Source: Pipra filicauda
Lineage: Eukaryota; Chordata; Aves; Passeriformes; Pipridae
Length of the DNA stretch: 64,000 bases
Reading direction: 5' to 3'
NCBI RefSeq assembly: GCF_003945595.2
Contig: NW_024104506.1
Coordinates: 705,529 to 769,528 of the forward strand
Numbering within the stretch: position 1 is the first letter of the stretch; each line of letters starts with the position of its first letter. Positions 1 through 12,462 of this stretch are shown here, in pieces. The position numbers and the translations under genes were made by a program. The notes beneath the pieces are model-generated. The model was not told where the DNA came from. It did not search any database and saw only the letters and a list, made by a program, of their open reading frames with translations.

Positions 1-774
1 ACCCAGGGTCTTATTCCTGAGTTCAAATCAAGTGCTTAACCCAGAGCAAGATCAAAACTTGTTTTGCCTTTCTCCTTCCTGCACAGTCATATTGTTTCTC
101 AGGCAGAAAGAAAATACAGTGTGACTCACTGATGTGCAAGACACAGCCAGAACCTTCCAAATCACAATTGTGGGCTTGAGGGAAAGCTCTTCACTCCAGA
201 ACTGTATTGATAGACTTGAAATGATCTGCGAATATGTTGCCTGCTCAGGTTCCCTGAATGCTGCTGGGCATCAGGGATTGGTAAGGTCTCCAGGCCGGTG
301 GTATCCTTTAGGAAGTCAGTCACTGATGTCAGTTCAGTGCCCAGGGGATGTGTGGGTTCATCACAGCTGTTCTCTTTCCATCCAAAAAGGGCTGTAATCT
401 TACAGAAATGTGTCTTCCTGCTCATTTTTCAATTCCTGAAAGGTTATAGATGTCACTTCATATACCCAGTTAAAGGGAGTGACATGTCCCCAGCACTTTG
501 GACTCTGAGGACAAGGGAGCTCATTTGAAAGGTGGAAGGGAGGAAATGTGCTTTACATTCATCTGGGGAGGTGGCAGCAGTCAGGGAAATCCCTAGCCGG
601 CTTTAGAAGTCAGAAACAGAGTTTGAAGAAAGATTAGATCCAAATATCCTGTGTGGAACCCTTTGATTTAGGCATTCTGGGACTCCCTGAGTTTTGGGAC
701 AGATTCTTCTTAGCAGGGGAGCAGCTATGTCCCCAAATGTAGCATCTGCTTGGCATTTTAGCTCTCCCTTGAAA
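1..774. other. Intergenic or intronic DNA, no gene seen
   Basis: Open frames here are short, overlap on both strands and match no family I recognise. No CR1 or LTR signature is visible. Confidence 0.5.
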
Positions 775-1014
775 GAAGAACCAGTGAATCTTGCTCCTGT
801 GACAGCAGAACCAGTGAATTCTGGTCCTCTGACAGCAGAACCAGTGAATTCTGGTCCTCTGACAGCAGAACCAGTGAATTCTGGTCCTCTGACAGCAGAA
901 CCAGTGAATTCTGGTCCTCTGACAGCAGAACTAGTGAATCCTGCTCCCGTGACAGCAGAACCAGTGAATTCTGCTCCTCTGGGAGTAGAACCACTGAACT
1001 TCTGTTCCTCTGAG
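775..1014. repeat. 30-bp minisatellite, about 7-8 copies
   Basis: The unit reads CCAGTGAATTCTGGTCCTCT followed by GACAGCAGAA, exactly 30 bp. Four consecutive units (811-930) are identical. The flanking units (781-810, 931-960, 961-990) have a few substitutions and a degraded copy follows to about 1014. Because 30 is a multiple of three, the array stays open in frames on both strands and produces long repetitive translations (EPVNSGPLTA on the + strand). Nothing around it looks like a gene, so I treat it as non-coding tandem DNA. Confidence 0.93.
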
Positions 1015-2844
1015 ATGTCCAAGGGGTCAGAGAAATGCCAACACCCTGTTTTGCACCTGTCCTCCTTTCAGAGTGCCCAGTCATCCCACTCCTGTTCCCA
1101 GAGGGTTTTGGAGGGCTCTGTGCTCTCCTGGACCTGTCCTCATGGTCTCACAGCTCCCACACCAGCTCCTGGCTGCTCATCTGCTGAGGGATTGCTTTGG
1201 GTTTGATTCTTCTTCAAATACTGGGAAAAAGCACAGCTGTCCTGGCTCCTCTGGCCTCCCTCAAGGGCTACTGCCTTGGAATCATCTGTTTTCCTTCATT
1301 TTCCCCTCTTTTTCTCACACCATCCCACGCCCAGCACTTTGATTCTACCCCGTATTCTTCCTTGGTGGGTTGGGTTTGGTTGAGGGATTTCTCCTAAAGC
1401 TGTTTTCCATTAGAAACTCTTTAGCCACATCAAAGCACTTCACAGGAAGAGCTCCTTTCCCAAAACTTTCCACAAAAACCACGGAGACATCCAAGGCTGC
1501 CTCGTGCCTTGGGTGTTTCACAGCAGCAATGTCATGCTGTGCTTTCATTTCTGTCACAATTGTTTCCAGGAGAATAAACAGGATAAAAATTTTTCCACCA
1601 AGGAAAGTGAGGCAGTTCAGTGAGACTGTTCCCACATCACCCTTTCTGTGTGGATTTATTGCAGGAGGAATTTCAAATTTTTGGTTTTCTGTTCCAATTT
1701 GGGGCAGAAGAAAATTTGGGCAGCAAAAAATCTGAAGTTCAGTCAGATCTTTATCTTAGGTTTAAAATGTGTCACATTAAAATGACCCAAAAAAAAAAAG
1801 GCAGAAAAGAATAACTAATTTTCCTCCTGATCTTTCCCTGTTGTATCCCTGTCCTCCCATACAGTCTTACCCATCATCTTCCCTTGCTCTGCTCTAATTA
1901 TAAATTCCTCCAGGCTGCCAGTGTTTCTGTCAGTGAAGTGCCAAGCCCATCCATGATGCCTTACAAATAATCATGGAGAATGCTTATTTTGGGAAATATT
2001 TAAGCTTTTCCTGTTTCAAAAAAATTAATTCTCCCTGCCACAGCAGACATGATTAAATTTCAGAGTGCCAGCCTTCCTAAATTCACATCCTTTCCTCTGT
2101 CATTCTTGCTTTGGCTCATGGGAGGCCAAAGGATCCCTCTCCCCTCTTCTTCCCACATGGAAGAATTCGATTTCAACCTCAAATTCCAGCTTATACAAAA
2201 GAATTGGACTGTCTAAGGCATATAAGGGACAATCATCTCAAATCTTCTTTAGCTGCCCATGGGGTCTTTATTCAACTTTAACCTTCATTACCTAAAAAGT
2301 CTCAAAATACCTGGAGTCTGAGGCACATGATGGAGGTGACAGAATTCTACCTGCCTTCCCTAGACCTCCCCAGGACCTGAGCACATCATGTTTATGGAAT
2401 ATGGCACAGGGAATTTCTTCAACCCTCTTAAATATATTTATGGAATATGACACAGGAAATATACCCTCTTAAATATCTTAAAACTTCTTGCAGGGGGAGA
2501 ACTGCCTCTGACAGATCATTTCGGTGGCTGGTGGGAGCCTGGTTTCCATATCCAAGGCATCCCTGGGGTGCTGCAGAGGAGCTCCTGCAGAATGAAGCTG
2601 CTCAACTGGCTCTTTCTTCCTGAAGGAATTATTCCTAGTTGGAAGCAAACAGGCAGGCAACCCTGAGGGGACACAGGGCTTTCTCCACCGTACTGGCATT
2701 GTAGATGTGCCTGCAGGGCTCTCTCTCTCTGGGCACAGACCCTTCCTCACACTCACCTGGAACATGAGCCTGCCATGGCCAGGTGAGCCTCTCTGAACTT
2801 ACGGTGGAGTTGGACAGGCATTCTTTGCACCTTAATACAGAAGA
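1015..2844. other. Intergenic DNA, no gene seen
   Basis: AT-richer sequence with short A-runs (near 1788) and scattered short open frames that are not gene-like. The only structure is a small tandem duplication at 2392-2477, listed separately. Confidence 0.5.
2392..2477. repeat. Imperfect tandem duplication, about 46 bp
   Basis: The segment starting TTTATGGAATATGGCACAGG is repeated directly after itself with a few substitutions and a short deletion. Both copies end in CCCTCTTAAATAT. It is probably a local slippage duplication. Confidence 0.75.
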
Positions 2845-3410
2845 AAATCAGAGAATCATGAAGTCATTACGGTTGGAAAATCCTTCCAGGATCAGTGAGT
2901 CCCCCCTGTGCACAATGCCCCCCTTGTCCCCCAGCCCAGAGCACTGAGTGCCACGGCCAGGCCTTCCTTGGACATCTCAAGGGATGGGGACTCCACCGTC
3001 TCCCTGGGCAGCGTCTGCCAAAGCCTGACCACCCTTTCTAGCAAGAAATTCCTCCTGATGTCCAACCTGACCCTCCGCTGGCACAGCTTGAGGCCGTTCC
3101 CTCTCATCTTGTCCCTTGTTCCCTGGGAGCAGAGCCCGACCCCCACCCGGCTCCCCCCTCCTGTCAGGGAGTTGCAGAGCCAGAAGGTCCCCCCTGAGCC
3201 TCCTTTTCTCCAGGCTGAGCCCCCCCAGCTCCCTCAGCCACTCCTGCTGCTCCAGTCCCTTTCCCAGCTCCGTTTTCTTCCCTGGACACACTCCAGCCCC
3301 TCAGTGTCTGTCTTGGATTGAGGGGCCCAGGACTGCCCCCAGGGCTGGAGGTGCCCCAGCAGTGCCAGCACAGGGATGGGCACTGCCCTCATCCTGTCTG
3401 AGGTCCCAAA
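2845..3410 (-). mobile_element. CR1 LINE fragment (3' part)
   Basis: Read on the minus strand this is a CR1 3' region. It includes the segment complementary to GGGATGGGGACTCCACCGTC, the GCTTGAGGCCGTTCCCTCTC segment and the stretch around CTCCAGGCTGAGCCCCCCCA. The element end, by resemblance to ATTCTATGATTCT-type CR1 termini, is at about 2845. It is one of the longest CR1 pieces in the window and appears 5'-truncated like most copies. The open frames across it are by-products of its GC content. Confidence 0.88.
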
Positions 3411-4263
3411 GGAGACGACCCCCAAGACTGACCATCTGAAGGAGCTGACAAAGCCTTTCTTCAGTGTCTGTGTGAAATTATGACTTGTGCTTGTAGAGGT
3501 CCCGGTGCTTTTGCCTGCTCCTTTCCTGACTTTATTCTATCTATCAAAATCCCTGTGGGAACATGTGCTCCCACTGCTGGGACTGAGCCTGGCTGTGTTT
3601 TAGGCTGGTCTGTGCCTGGTGTGTTCCCAAACACACTCCACCAGCCTCAACAGCTGAGACTTCAGTTGCCTCCTGTCCCTGTTCACCGCAATCAGGGCAG
3701 ATGTGGCTGTTTACCATGGTGAGCTTTGCCTTTCTCCCTGCTCCCTTCCCTCTCCTGCCTCTTCTGGCTTCACAGATGACACGTTTCCACAGTGAAATGA
3801 CAATTCTTAGGGAAGCAAAGGGAATGAAATCAGCTGAAGTGAGGAGCCCACCAGTGCTGGAGCTTCTCGTGGCACCAGAGCTTACGTGTGTGAGTGTGGG
3901 GGTGTGTGAGGAAGGAAAAAGCCTCAGTGTTCAGGTCTCAGATCCTTTGCAGCAAGGTGATTTCATGCTGAAAGCAGCATTCCACTGATCTTTTCATAGA
4001 ATTCTTGGTCAGAAAAGATCTATTCCAAGAGATCAGAGTGAGCCAACAACAGCACTGACCCTGTGTCACCTTAGACCTCACGTAACTCTGAAAGGACACA
4101 GTTCTTTGTCAGAAAGCACAATGTTGTTTTCCAGTTACAAATCTAAATATAGCTGCTCCAAATGTTCTCCATCAATAAGGAAGAACCATTATTGGCTTTT
4201 TCAGGTTTTTTTCTGAAGTCTGCTTTGCATGGATTTGCCTTTCTTTATCTGTCAGGAGTCCTT
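3411..4263. other. Intergenic DNA, no gene seen
   Basis: No convincing coding frame, repeat or motif is visible in this stretch. Confidence 0.45.
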
Positions 4264-4326
4264 CATAGAATCACAGAATGGTTGGGTTGAGAGAGACCTT
4301 AAAGATCATCTTCTTCCAATGCGCTA
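4264..4326 (-). mobile_element. CR1 LINE 3' end fragment
   Basis: The segment starting CATAGAATCACAGAATGGTT and running through the AGACCTTAAAGATCATC motif is the reverse complement of a CR1 3' terminus. Only about 60 bp remain. Confidence 0.85.
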
Positions 4327-4811
4327 CCGTAGTCTCTTGAAATCAGATGGTTTGTTCCTCTCTCTGCAGTAAAGATTTGGGAACAAGTAGTTTTTCTTTA
4401 AGATCCTTAGGGATTCAATAATTTTGTATTAATATAATTGTATTGCAAATTAAATTATACACAAGCATGGCAGAAGGACCTTTAAACAGACAGTGATTCC
4501 CTTTGTGTCACCACAAATGTTTCTGTGGATATTTCCAGATCTGTAAAACTTGACTTTCTAGCTCAGAGTGATTCAGGATAGTGACATTAGGAATATCAAA
4601 GTAAGAAAGAATAATTTATTAGTTCCATGAGCCCTTGCCTCACTGTGAGGGTACAGAGCTCCTCTAGTGAATCATTTCCTATGACTCCTTCTTCCGGTAC
4701 AAACTTGCATTTCCCAAGATGAAGATGACATTTTCCAGGTAAAAAAGAGTTTTGACCCATGGAATCCAAGTCTCTGAAAGATTATTGGGATTTCATGAGC
4801 TCCAAAAGTGA

Positions 4812-4940
4812 CCAAACCCCAGGCTGGAACGGGGCTCGGAGCAGCCTGGTCTAGTGGAAGGTGTCCATGTCCATGGAACTGGATGGGTTTTAAGGTCCCT
4901 TCCCAACCAAAGCATTCTGGGATTCTGTGATTCTATGAAA
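4812..4940 (+). mobile_element. CR1 LINE 3' end fragment
   Basis: The sequence contains GGTCTAGTGGAAGGTGTCC, then TAAGGTCCCTTCCCAACC, and ends in GGGATTCTGTGATTCTATGA. This is the CR1 3' UTR with its terminal octamer-like repeats. Confidence 0.92.
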
Positions 4941-6534
4941 GGAAGGAGAAAATGGTTGGATAAAGCATCTCTAAAAACCTGTTATCTGTATTGATAATGT
5001 TTTAACCTCCAGTCTCCTTGGAAAACTGGATCCTGTTGGGCTGCACCATGGGCCAAGCTGTCATGGGAGGCTGGTGGAACTGTTGAATACTATTATTAGA
5101 GTTGTGCTTTTTGTGTTTTATATCATGACAGTCCTCAAAATGCTGCTGTGAGGCCCTGTAAACCAGAAGGAATCCACTAATGGAAGGGTGCCATGGAATT
5201 GTTAACTTGGAGAAGTTTCACCCCAGAAAGGTTCTGCCCCCACAGATGGGGGGAGATTAACAATATCCAGGGGGTGATGCCCCTGGAAGAGGAGAGAAGG
5301 GATTGAGCAGGTTCTCCTGTGGGGAGTGTAGTGGAGGAGGTGTCCAGGTGCACCAGCTTTAAGATCTCACTCCAAGCTTTAGTACTCCAGGAGTGTTTTC
5401 AGTCTGTGACTGTGCCTTGAGCTTGGCCAACATGGATCTTGAGGATTTGAGATGACAGCTGGGAAAGAAATCTGATGCTCAAACTCCATTTGGGGTTATT
5501 TTCCTCTTCCTGGACTCTTTCTCACTTAATTAAGGGCCCAACCTTCTCCTGAGCTGGAATTGAATTATTTGCTTTCACCTTTAATCTGCTTGAGGTTGAG
5601 TGAATTCAATTGGAGCTGCAAACACAACCAGATTGCATCTCCTGAGGAGAAAGGAACGTAATTGTATTTCTCCTGACCTCTTCACCCTCTTTTTGACCGG
5701 AAAGTCAGGATTTGCCCCCTCTGCCTGAACCCCCTTGATCCTTTCTCCACCTCCAACTGAGTTTTTTTTTGGGGGAGCAGAAGGTTCAGAGCTGTGCCCC
5801 CAAAGCAGCTCTGTCTGTGTGAACACAGCAAGTTTCTGCAAGTTAAATCTGTTTCTAATTCTGGATTTGAAAATGAGCTTAAATGCCAGTGGTGATGTAA
5901 TGTTCATTTACATTTAGATTCTGTTTCTATTTATTTTTACTCCCATTAAGTGCATCTTGATTCTAACAGTTTGGGGTGGTTTTTTTTTTATCCATCCAGG
6001 CTCTCTTTGATATGAGCAGCTCATTTTTTACTTAAAGCCTGCTAGATTTCAGGCCTTATTGATTCAATAAATGAAGAAGAATGACAGGTAGAAAGGGAAA
6101 TGGATGTTTCCTCCCCAGGGGAAGGCTTATAAATTTGATATGAACTGTTTCTCTGGGAAATGTTCCCTCTGATTAACACTGAAATGGCTCTGGGAGGAAG
6201 TCAGAGGGGATCATTCACCTCTGGTTTGTACTGGATGTGAAAAGCTGGGGAGATGCTTTGGGTTTAGATGTTTCCTGAGCCATATTCTGTAAACATGAAG
6301 TGCCTGTGTGTGAGGGATGGTTTAAAAATAACTGCACAGCTCTGCTCTGTAGCCTGGCCCTGTGTGGTTGCTGCTCCCAGTGCTTCCACAATCCCAAGGA
6401 CCATCCTGGAGCTTGGAGCTACCAGAACACTCTGGAATTAGTTGAGTCCTTGTGAGCCACAGGCACTTCAAATGGAGGTCAAGTAGTTTCTCAGCCCCTT
6501 TGTGTCCCCAGATCAGGAGGCAAAACCAGAAGAA
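4941..6534. other. Intergenic DNA, no gene seen
   Basis: Unique-looking sequence with short T-runs (near 5761 and 5980). No gene, RNA or repeat family is recognised. Confidence 0.45.
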
Positions 6535-6735
6535 TCCTGGAATCACAGACTCATTGAGGCTGGAAAGGACCTTGGAAATGAGCAAGTCCAACCACCAACT
6601 AGCAGCATCACCGTGTTCAACATTAAACCACATCCTCAAGTGCTGCATCCATGTTTTTGGAGCACTTTAGAGGGTGTGACTCCACCACTGTCCCGGGCAG
6701 CCTGTTCCAATGCTTGACAACCCTCTCCATGTTGG
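6535..6735 (-). mobile_element. CR1 LINE fragment
   Basis: The segment begins with GGAATCACAGACTCATTGAG and GGCTGGAAAGGACC, the reverse complement of a CR1 3' end. It continues to the CTGTTCCAATGCTTGACAAC motif. It is a divergent, probably older subfamily than the copies at 14.9 or 16.1 kb. Confidence 0.88.
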
Positions 6736-7727
6736 ATCAGGGCACAGACCTGTAGGAGACATCTCAAAATCCAGACTCAGGAGAGCAAGGCAGGAGGTTT
6801 CAGGCAGGGACCAAAGCACTTCTGAGCATTGGGTTCCTTAACTCTCCCAGAAAAATGGAAGGAGATTTATCTCTAGAGGAAACAAAAGGAATAACACAAG
6901 GGTCATCAGCAGGATTTCTTACCTACTCCCATACATATCCTCTGGGGTGACAGAGTTCCCTAATGGGATGGTGTTGAAAGAACTGCTAGAATAATTAGCT
7001 AATTATTAGGAAACACAGGACATTTGGCATCTCTCAAAACTGCTGTTTCAGGCTTCTCCACAGACACAAACACACTGGATTTGCCTGCTCACACTTCTCC
7101 TCAGAACAGGGAGGTTTCCAAGAGTTCTGGTTTTTAATTGAAGATCCTGAGATAATGACAGGACTTCAGGAGGCAGGAGTCTCCTTGTGACTCCATCCAG
7201 GCAGGGAAGTGAGAGCAGGGACAAACCACAGCTAATAAGAAAGCTCTTTATTGTGCATAAAAACTTACATTAAACTAATAATATAAAGGAATGGAATATA
7301 ATGGAAGAAGGCATCAACCAGAAAATAGCAGGATGGAGGTTGATGTTGTGAATTTAATTACCCATTTACATTATAATATCCCCCCTAATTACACAACCAC
7401 ATCATTTTCCAGAGGGATGGTGTCTTGAGGTTGGATATTGTTGCCAGCTTTGTGTAGCATTCGTTTAGTTTTTTATAAAGCACAAAATCTGAGTGTGGCA
7501 ACTGCTTTCCACTCATTTTTCCTATTACAAGGAACTGCTGCTAGGAATATCAGGGAGCACAACACAGAGGATGCCACCTTTCCTTCAGAATTCCACTAGT
7601 CCAGCAGAACAGGTAAGACTTTCTCTTATTAACTGGCTCATGAAGGTGAGCTCTGAGATATTGGTCTCCTCAGTTAATGAGCTTTGAAGGACATTTTCTG
7701 TGCAATTACTTTGGGCTCTTTCTGATA
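6736..7727. other. Intergenic DNA, no gene seen
   Basis: AT-rich between about 7240 and 7480. No coding or repeat signature beyond short homopolymers. Confidence 0.45.
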
Positions 7728-8201
7728 GGACAGACACTGAGGGGCTGGAGCATGTCCAGGGAAGGGAATGGAGCTGGGAAGGGGCTGGAGCAGCAGGAGC
7801 AGCTGAGGGAGCTGGGGGGGCTCAGCCTGGAGAAAAGGAGGCTCAGGGGGGACCTTCTGGCTCTGCAACTCCTGGACAGGAGGGGGAGCTGGGTGGGGGT
7901 CAGGCTCTGCTCCCAGGGAACAAGGGACAAGATGAGAGGGAACGGCCTCAAGCTGTGCCAGAGGAGAGTCAGGTTGGATATTGGGGAAAAATTCCATCAT
8001 GGAAAGGGCTGTCCAGCCCTGGCACAGCTGCCCAGGGCAGGGGTGTATTCCCCATCCCTGGAAGTGCACAGAAAACGTGTGGATGTGGCACTTGAGGTCA
8101 TGTTTTAGTGGTGATCATCGTGGAGGTGTTGGTTGATGGTTGGGTCTGGGGATCTCAGAGATCTTTTGCAACCTTAACAGTTCCACGATTCTATTCCCTG
8201 T
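7728..8201 (+). mobile_element. CR1 LINE fragment (3' part), copy 1
   Basis: The + strand carries the CR1 segments GGGGCTCAGCCTGGAGAAAA, GGAACGGCCTCAAGCTGTGC and CCATCCCTGGAAGTGCACAG. It ends in ACAGTTCCACGATTCTATTC, which resembles the CR1 terminus. From about 7773 onward it is almost identical to the element at 24.4 kb, and the identity continues about 160 bp past its 3' end into unique sequence. Confidence 0.92.
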
Positions 8202-8365
8202 AGCTGCAGCTCCCCTCTTGGTCTCTGCTGGATCATCAGCCCAGAGGTTTGGGCATCACGGTGGGACAGAAATCCCAGGAATGCCAGGCTGGTGGTGCTG
8301 TGCTGGGGGCAAAGGTGTCCTCCAGAAGACCCAGATCTGCTGCCTTTGTGTCAGCAAGCGCCTGC
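7773..8365 (+). repeat. 0.6-kb direct duplication, copy 1
   Basis: Row-by-row comparison shows that this segment and 24393-24985 differ at only about three positions (one near 7891, one near 8322, one at 8360). The offset is exactly 16,620 bp with no indel. The shared block holds the 3' part of a CR1 plus about 160 bp of non-CR1 sequence. Homology stops in this copy exactly where a second CR1 begins, at about 8362. Confidence 0.93.
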
Positions 8366-8644
8366 TCCCATGGAACAAGGGACAGGACAAGGGGAAACGA
8401 CCTCAAGCTGTGCCAGGGGATGTTCAGGTTGGACACTGGGAAAATTTCTTCATAGAAAGGGTTGTCCAGCCCTGGCACAGCTGCCCAGGGCAGTGGTGGT
8501 GTCCCCATCCCTGGAAGTGCTCAGAAAACACATGGATGTGGCACTTGAGGATGTGGTTTGTGGTGACCATGGTGCTGGTGCTGGTTGATGGTTGGATTTG
8601 GTGATCTTAAAAGTCTTTTCCAACCTTGAAGATTCTGGGATTCT
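8362..8644 (+). mobile_element. CR1 LINE fragment (3' part)
   Basis: The sequence starts at CTCCCATGGAACAAGGGACA, passes through GGTTGGATTTGGTGATCTTA and ends in AGATTCTGGGATTCTCC, a CR1 3' end. It lies directly against the end of the duplicated block to its left. No matching element follows the sister copy at 24.98 kb. Confidence 0.9.
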
Positions 8645-9218
8645 CCTTCTGGGCTGGGCATTTCCAACTTTCAGACACAAGGAGCTGTATTTACTAATGG
8701 TGAAAGCTGGACTAGCTCCAACAAACATTGGAAATCCACAGACCAGGATGAAATGGGATCCTTTAGATAGATTCAATCAGATTCACAGGCAGGGATTCAT
8801 CAAGCCCCAAAAGGTAGAATTTCTTTTACATTTTGTAACAGCTTTTATTCCCTCACACTTCCCTGCTTGCAATTCTAGTGTTTCACAAGTTGCTGCCTCT
8901 TCGTTTTGCACTTCCCTCCTTTGCTCTCCTCCCTGTCAGGACTAACAGGTTTTAAGAATACCCTCTGGTATGAGACTGGGCACAGCCTTCCTTGTGCCAC
9001 TGAGTAGGTCCAGAAAGTCCTTCAAAAAAGCTGGAATTCTGTGGCACTGCCTGGGTCACAGGGTGTAGTCCTGAGTTGAAGGGGGGAAGCAGCCACAGTG
9101 CAGAACAGCAGCCCCCAGGGCCATGGAGCCTGATCCCATCCTGCTCCACTGTTGGTGGTGTCACTTCCAGTTGAAGAGGAGGAATGGAAGTCAAAGCGAC
9201 TTTGTTTCCAAGGATTTG
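8645..9218. other. Intergenic DNA, no gene seen
   Basis: No repeat family or gene signature is recognised here. Confidence 0.45.
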
Positions 9219-9550
9219 TAGCATCCCAGGATGGTTTGGGTTGGAAGGGATGTGAAAAGCTCATCCAGTCCGACCCCCTGCCTTGGGCAGGGACATCTTC
9301 CACTAGCCCAGGTTGCTCCAACCTGGCCTTGGACACTTCCAGGGATGGGGCAGCCACAGATTCTCTGGGCAAGGCCTCAGCACCCTCCCAGCCCAGAATT
9401 CCTTCCCAATATCCCATCTAGCCCTGCCATCTGGCAGTGGGAAGCCATTCCCCCTTGTCTTTTCACTCCAGTTCCACTTCAACTTCCTCGTAGCCCCTTC
9501 AGATATTGGATTGACTTCTTTTTCTCTACTTCAACACCATCTTGAGGAGA
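9219..9550 (-). mobile_element. CR1 LINE fragment (3' part)
   Basis: Reverse complement of CR1. It begins with CCCAGGATGGTTTGGGTTGG, contains GGGCAGGGACATCTTCCACT and CCCAATATCCCATCTAGCCC, and extends into the region that in CR1 precedes the conserved 3' UTR. Confidence 0.92.
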
Positions 9551-12375
9551 CCAACCATGTCTCTTTGACCCTTCCAGATGTTCCTGTCACTTGAGTCTCA
9601 CCTCTGCAGGGGAAGGGTGGTGTCCTCATTGTGGAAAGAGCTAAACACGAACAGAGCAATGTGTGACATGCACAGAGAGGCCCTTTGTGGAGTAACGAAG
9701 CCACTGGGGAGCAAGGACAGCTGGTTTGTCATTGGGACTTTCCCTTTCCTTTTCCCTTTCCTTCTCCCTTCCTTTTAGCCTAACAATGAGCCCACAATCC
9801 AGTATAATCTGTGCTCCCCCTGTCAGACACCAGCTCTTCAGGTGTTCTCAGTTTAGCAGATCCAGACGCCCTTCCATCCTCTTTGGCTGAACCTTTCCTT
9901 GCCGAATCTCCCTTTGTTGCTCCATTTCCTTTCAGGCAGAGGTGAAGAGTTGGGGGAAAAGCCAGCTAGTGCTGAGAGCACATAGGTCCCACCTCTATCC
10001 CAGTGACACCACAGATCCAAACCACTGGTTGCCTTTTCCTGACCTCACTGGTTGAGTCAAGCAGCTCATGGAATTTAGAGAGGACACTGACTGGGATGAC
10101 TGACAGCTTTTCCATGGCAGAAGTCCAAGCTGGCTCAATCCACGGCAGGGAGCTTTAAAGCCTTAAAAAGCAGAGTCTCCACTGCTCACAGGAGCCCATT
10201 AGCGATTTTCTGCCTTTGAATCTAAGTTTAGGATGTGCCATTAGGATCCCAGATCACCTTAGCAGGGATGTCAGGAGGGGTTTGCACAAAACTGGCTCGG
10301 TTTGATTCCTGTTTGAGCACGGAAGCAAAGAAAGGAATGAAAGCAGATGGAGATCGAGGGGGAGATACTGCCCTGGGGAGGGTTCTCCTGGCTCTAAAGG
10401 AGAGATAAGGAGCTTTTATAGATGGAAGGCTGCAGGATGTTAATGACGGAATATCAGTGTTTATCAGGCACTACACGGTAGGTGAGATGCCTGATCACAG
10501 CTGGGATAACGAGTCCAGTGTTGGAATTAGCTTCCCCCCCTCTTTCCTCCTCCCATTCTGATATCCCACTCCCATGATTTTTTCTGTCAGGATTCAAGAG
10601 TGAAGTGAAACTACTTCTGATCTGCCACCATGACAAGTTGTTCCTAAATCTCCTTAATATTTTCAGATCTCCTTTAATATTGTCAGATCTTCTCAGGAAA
10701 ATGACCCAGCCACCTGCAGCAGCCTCTGCCCACCCACCTCTGCCTCCACATGGATCATGGATCATGGATCACAGAGGGATAGGGCAGCACTGTTTGTGAC
10801 CTTCAGCTGGTACAAGGCGTGACACCAAAGATGTGCTAAACTTTTCCCAGACATACTTGTTGCAGAACTTCCAGTGTGCTCTAAAAGAGCAGGGAGAGGA
10901 AAGGCAATTTGGGATTTTGTTTGCAATTACTGGTTTCTCCTCTCAGGCAGCCATGGATATAAAAATGCTGCTGCTGCCCCTCTCGCACAGCCTGACAGAG
11001 AAAATCGGTGTTTTTTCCCTTTGCTCTGGTGAAAGTACTGGAGATGAACTGCCACAGAGGTTCTAAAAAACCCTGATTCCTCTGCCTCTGAGAGCAGGAT
11101 TAACACACCCAGCCCTCAGCTCTGAGCACAGACACAAATATTGAAATGTCCCATTGCCCTGTCCCCACTGTCACCCTGCCAGAGCCACAGAGACCCTGGG
11201 AGGGAAATGCATTCAGAGCAGTGTTTGCCTCCTTGTCCCTGTGGAGAGACACAACTCCAACCCTGCAGCCCCTCAGATGTTTGTTCCTCAGGAGCCACTG
11301 GACCCTGGCCAAGGGTTAGGACAGGTCTGGACCTCAAGAACTTCACCCTCCAACAGTCCCAAGGCTGCTGTTCCCTCACCTGCCCAGCCAAGACAGAGCA
11401 AATAATCTGATCTCATGAGGAGGTGGTGGCAGGGTCATGAAATGTCTGTGTCCCCACACAGACATGGAGAGGGCCAGAACGCAGCCTGTTCAACAGCCTC
11501 TTGTGCTCCAGCAAAACTCCTTGGCCAGCCCTGCTTTTAGGGGTTTTGCCCCTGCTCCTTCAAAAGCCAAAGCCATGCCCAGAGAGCTGCCGGGGGCTGT
11601 TATTTCTCAAGGTGATCCCGACTAGAAAAGCAGTAAGGAGTGAAGTCCTCAAGGCTTTAAGGGTCTGAGGAGCATGAGCAGGTGTTGCTGTCCTGGAGAT
11701 GGAGAGTTTGGGGAAGGGCAGCTCTGCTTTTAGCTGTGGGCTGTTGTGTTAATCACAACAGGGTCACTCAGGAAAGGAAGAGCTGCGAAGTGGTAGAGGT
11801 GCCATCTTTTCCCAAAGCACAGGAGACAACTGGTTTCCATATGGAGCAAGCCCTTCACAGGGATTTTCTTCCTCCATTTTCCCTTCCATGCTTCTCTCCT
11901 TGTTACTTTGTCACTCCATCCCTGGGAGGGTGTGCTGAGGTGTGGGAGCATGTTCTGTGTGCCCACAGAACAAGCAGCTCTGAGTTGAGAAATGAGATGC
12001 TTCTTTTAAAACACGGTGTGATTTTGGTGAACGTTCCACTTCTTTTAGAGGACGACACAGACACTCGAGAGCTCTTCCCAGAGAAAAGGCAGCAAAGCAT
12101 CAATCCTTCCTTAAAAAAAAATATTTAATTGTGAGACAAATGAACATTAATGCCTCCCCTCCTTCCAGCTCACAAAAAAGAGGCTGACTGGGAAACTAAT
12201 TAAGTAGTTGGTTGACTTTATGCATAGAAGTAGCTTCATTTAATTTTAAGTCAAGTTACTGTGACTTTCCTATTGAAAGACTGAGCAGAAAGGTAGGGAA
12301 CAAAATCTCCATGAAAATGCTGTTCATCTTGAGAAGCCCTTGACTGGCTCCTGCATTCCCTGATGATGCTTTCCA
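9551..12375. other. Intergenic DNA with a CT-rich simple repeat
   Basis: A pyrimidine repeat of CCCTTTCCTTT type lies at about 9738-9778. The rest has only short, unrelated open frames. No CR1, LTR or exon structure is visible for nearly 3 kb, so this could be intronic or unique intergenic DNA. Confidence 0.5.
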
Positions 12376-12462
12376 TGGAATCACAGAACAGTTTGGGTTG
12401 GAAGGGAACTTAAAGCTCATTTCATTCCACTACATCTTCCACTAGATCAGGTCGTGGTCTTT
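12376..12462 (-). mobile_element. CR1 LINE 3' end fragment
   Basis: The segment contains GGAATCACAGAACAGTTTGG, then GTTGGAAGGGAACTTAAAGC, and ends shortly after CATCTTCCACTAGATCAGG. It is a short reverse-oriented CR1 terminus. Confidence 0.87.

Noticed and set aside
781..990. Regular 30-bp repeats as a possible CRISPR-like array
   Set aside because: Units are directly contiguous without spacers and the genome is vertebrate, so it is a minisatellite.
694..1206. 170-codon frame with decapeptide repeats as a secreted or repeat protein
   Set aside because: The repeat is also open on the opposite strand, and no start context, signal peptide or flanking exon supports coding.
7674..8108. Overlapping 131-143 codon frames on both strands, repeated at 24.2-24.7 kb
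   Set aside because: These are CR1 fragments, and conservation between the two sites reflects DNA duplication.
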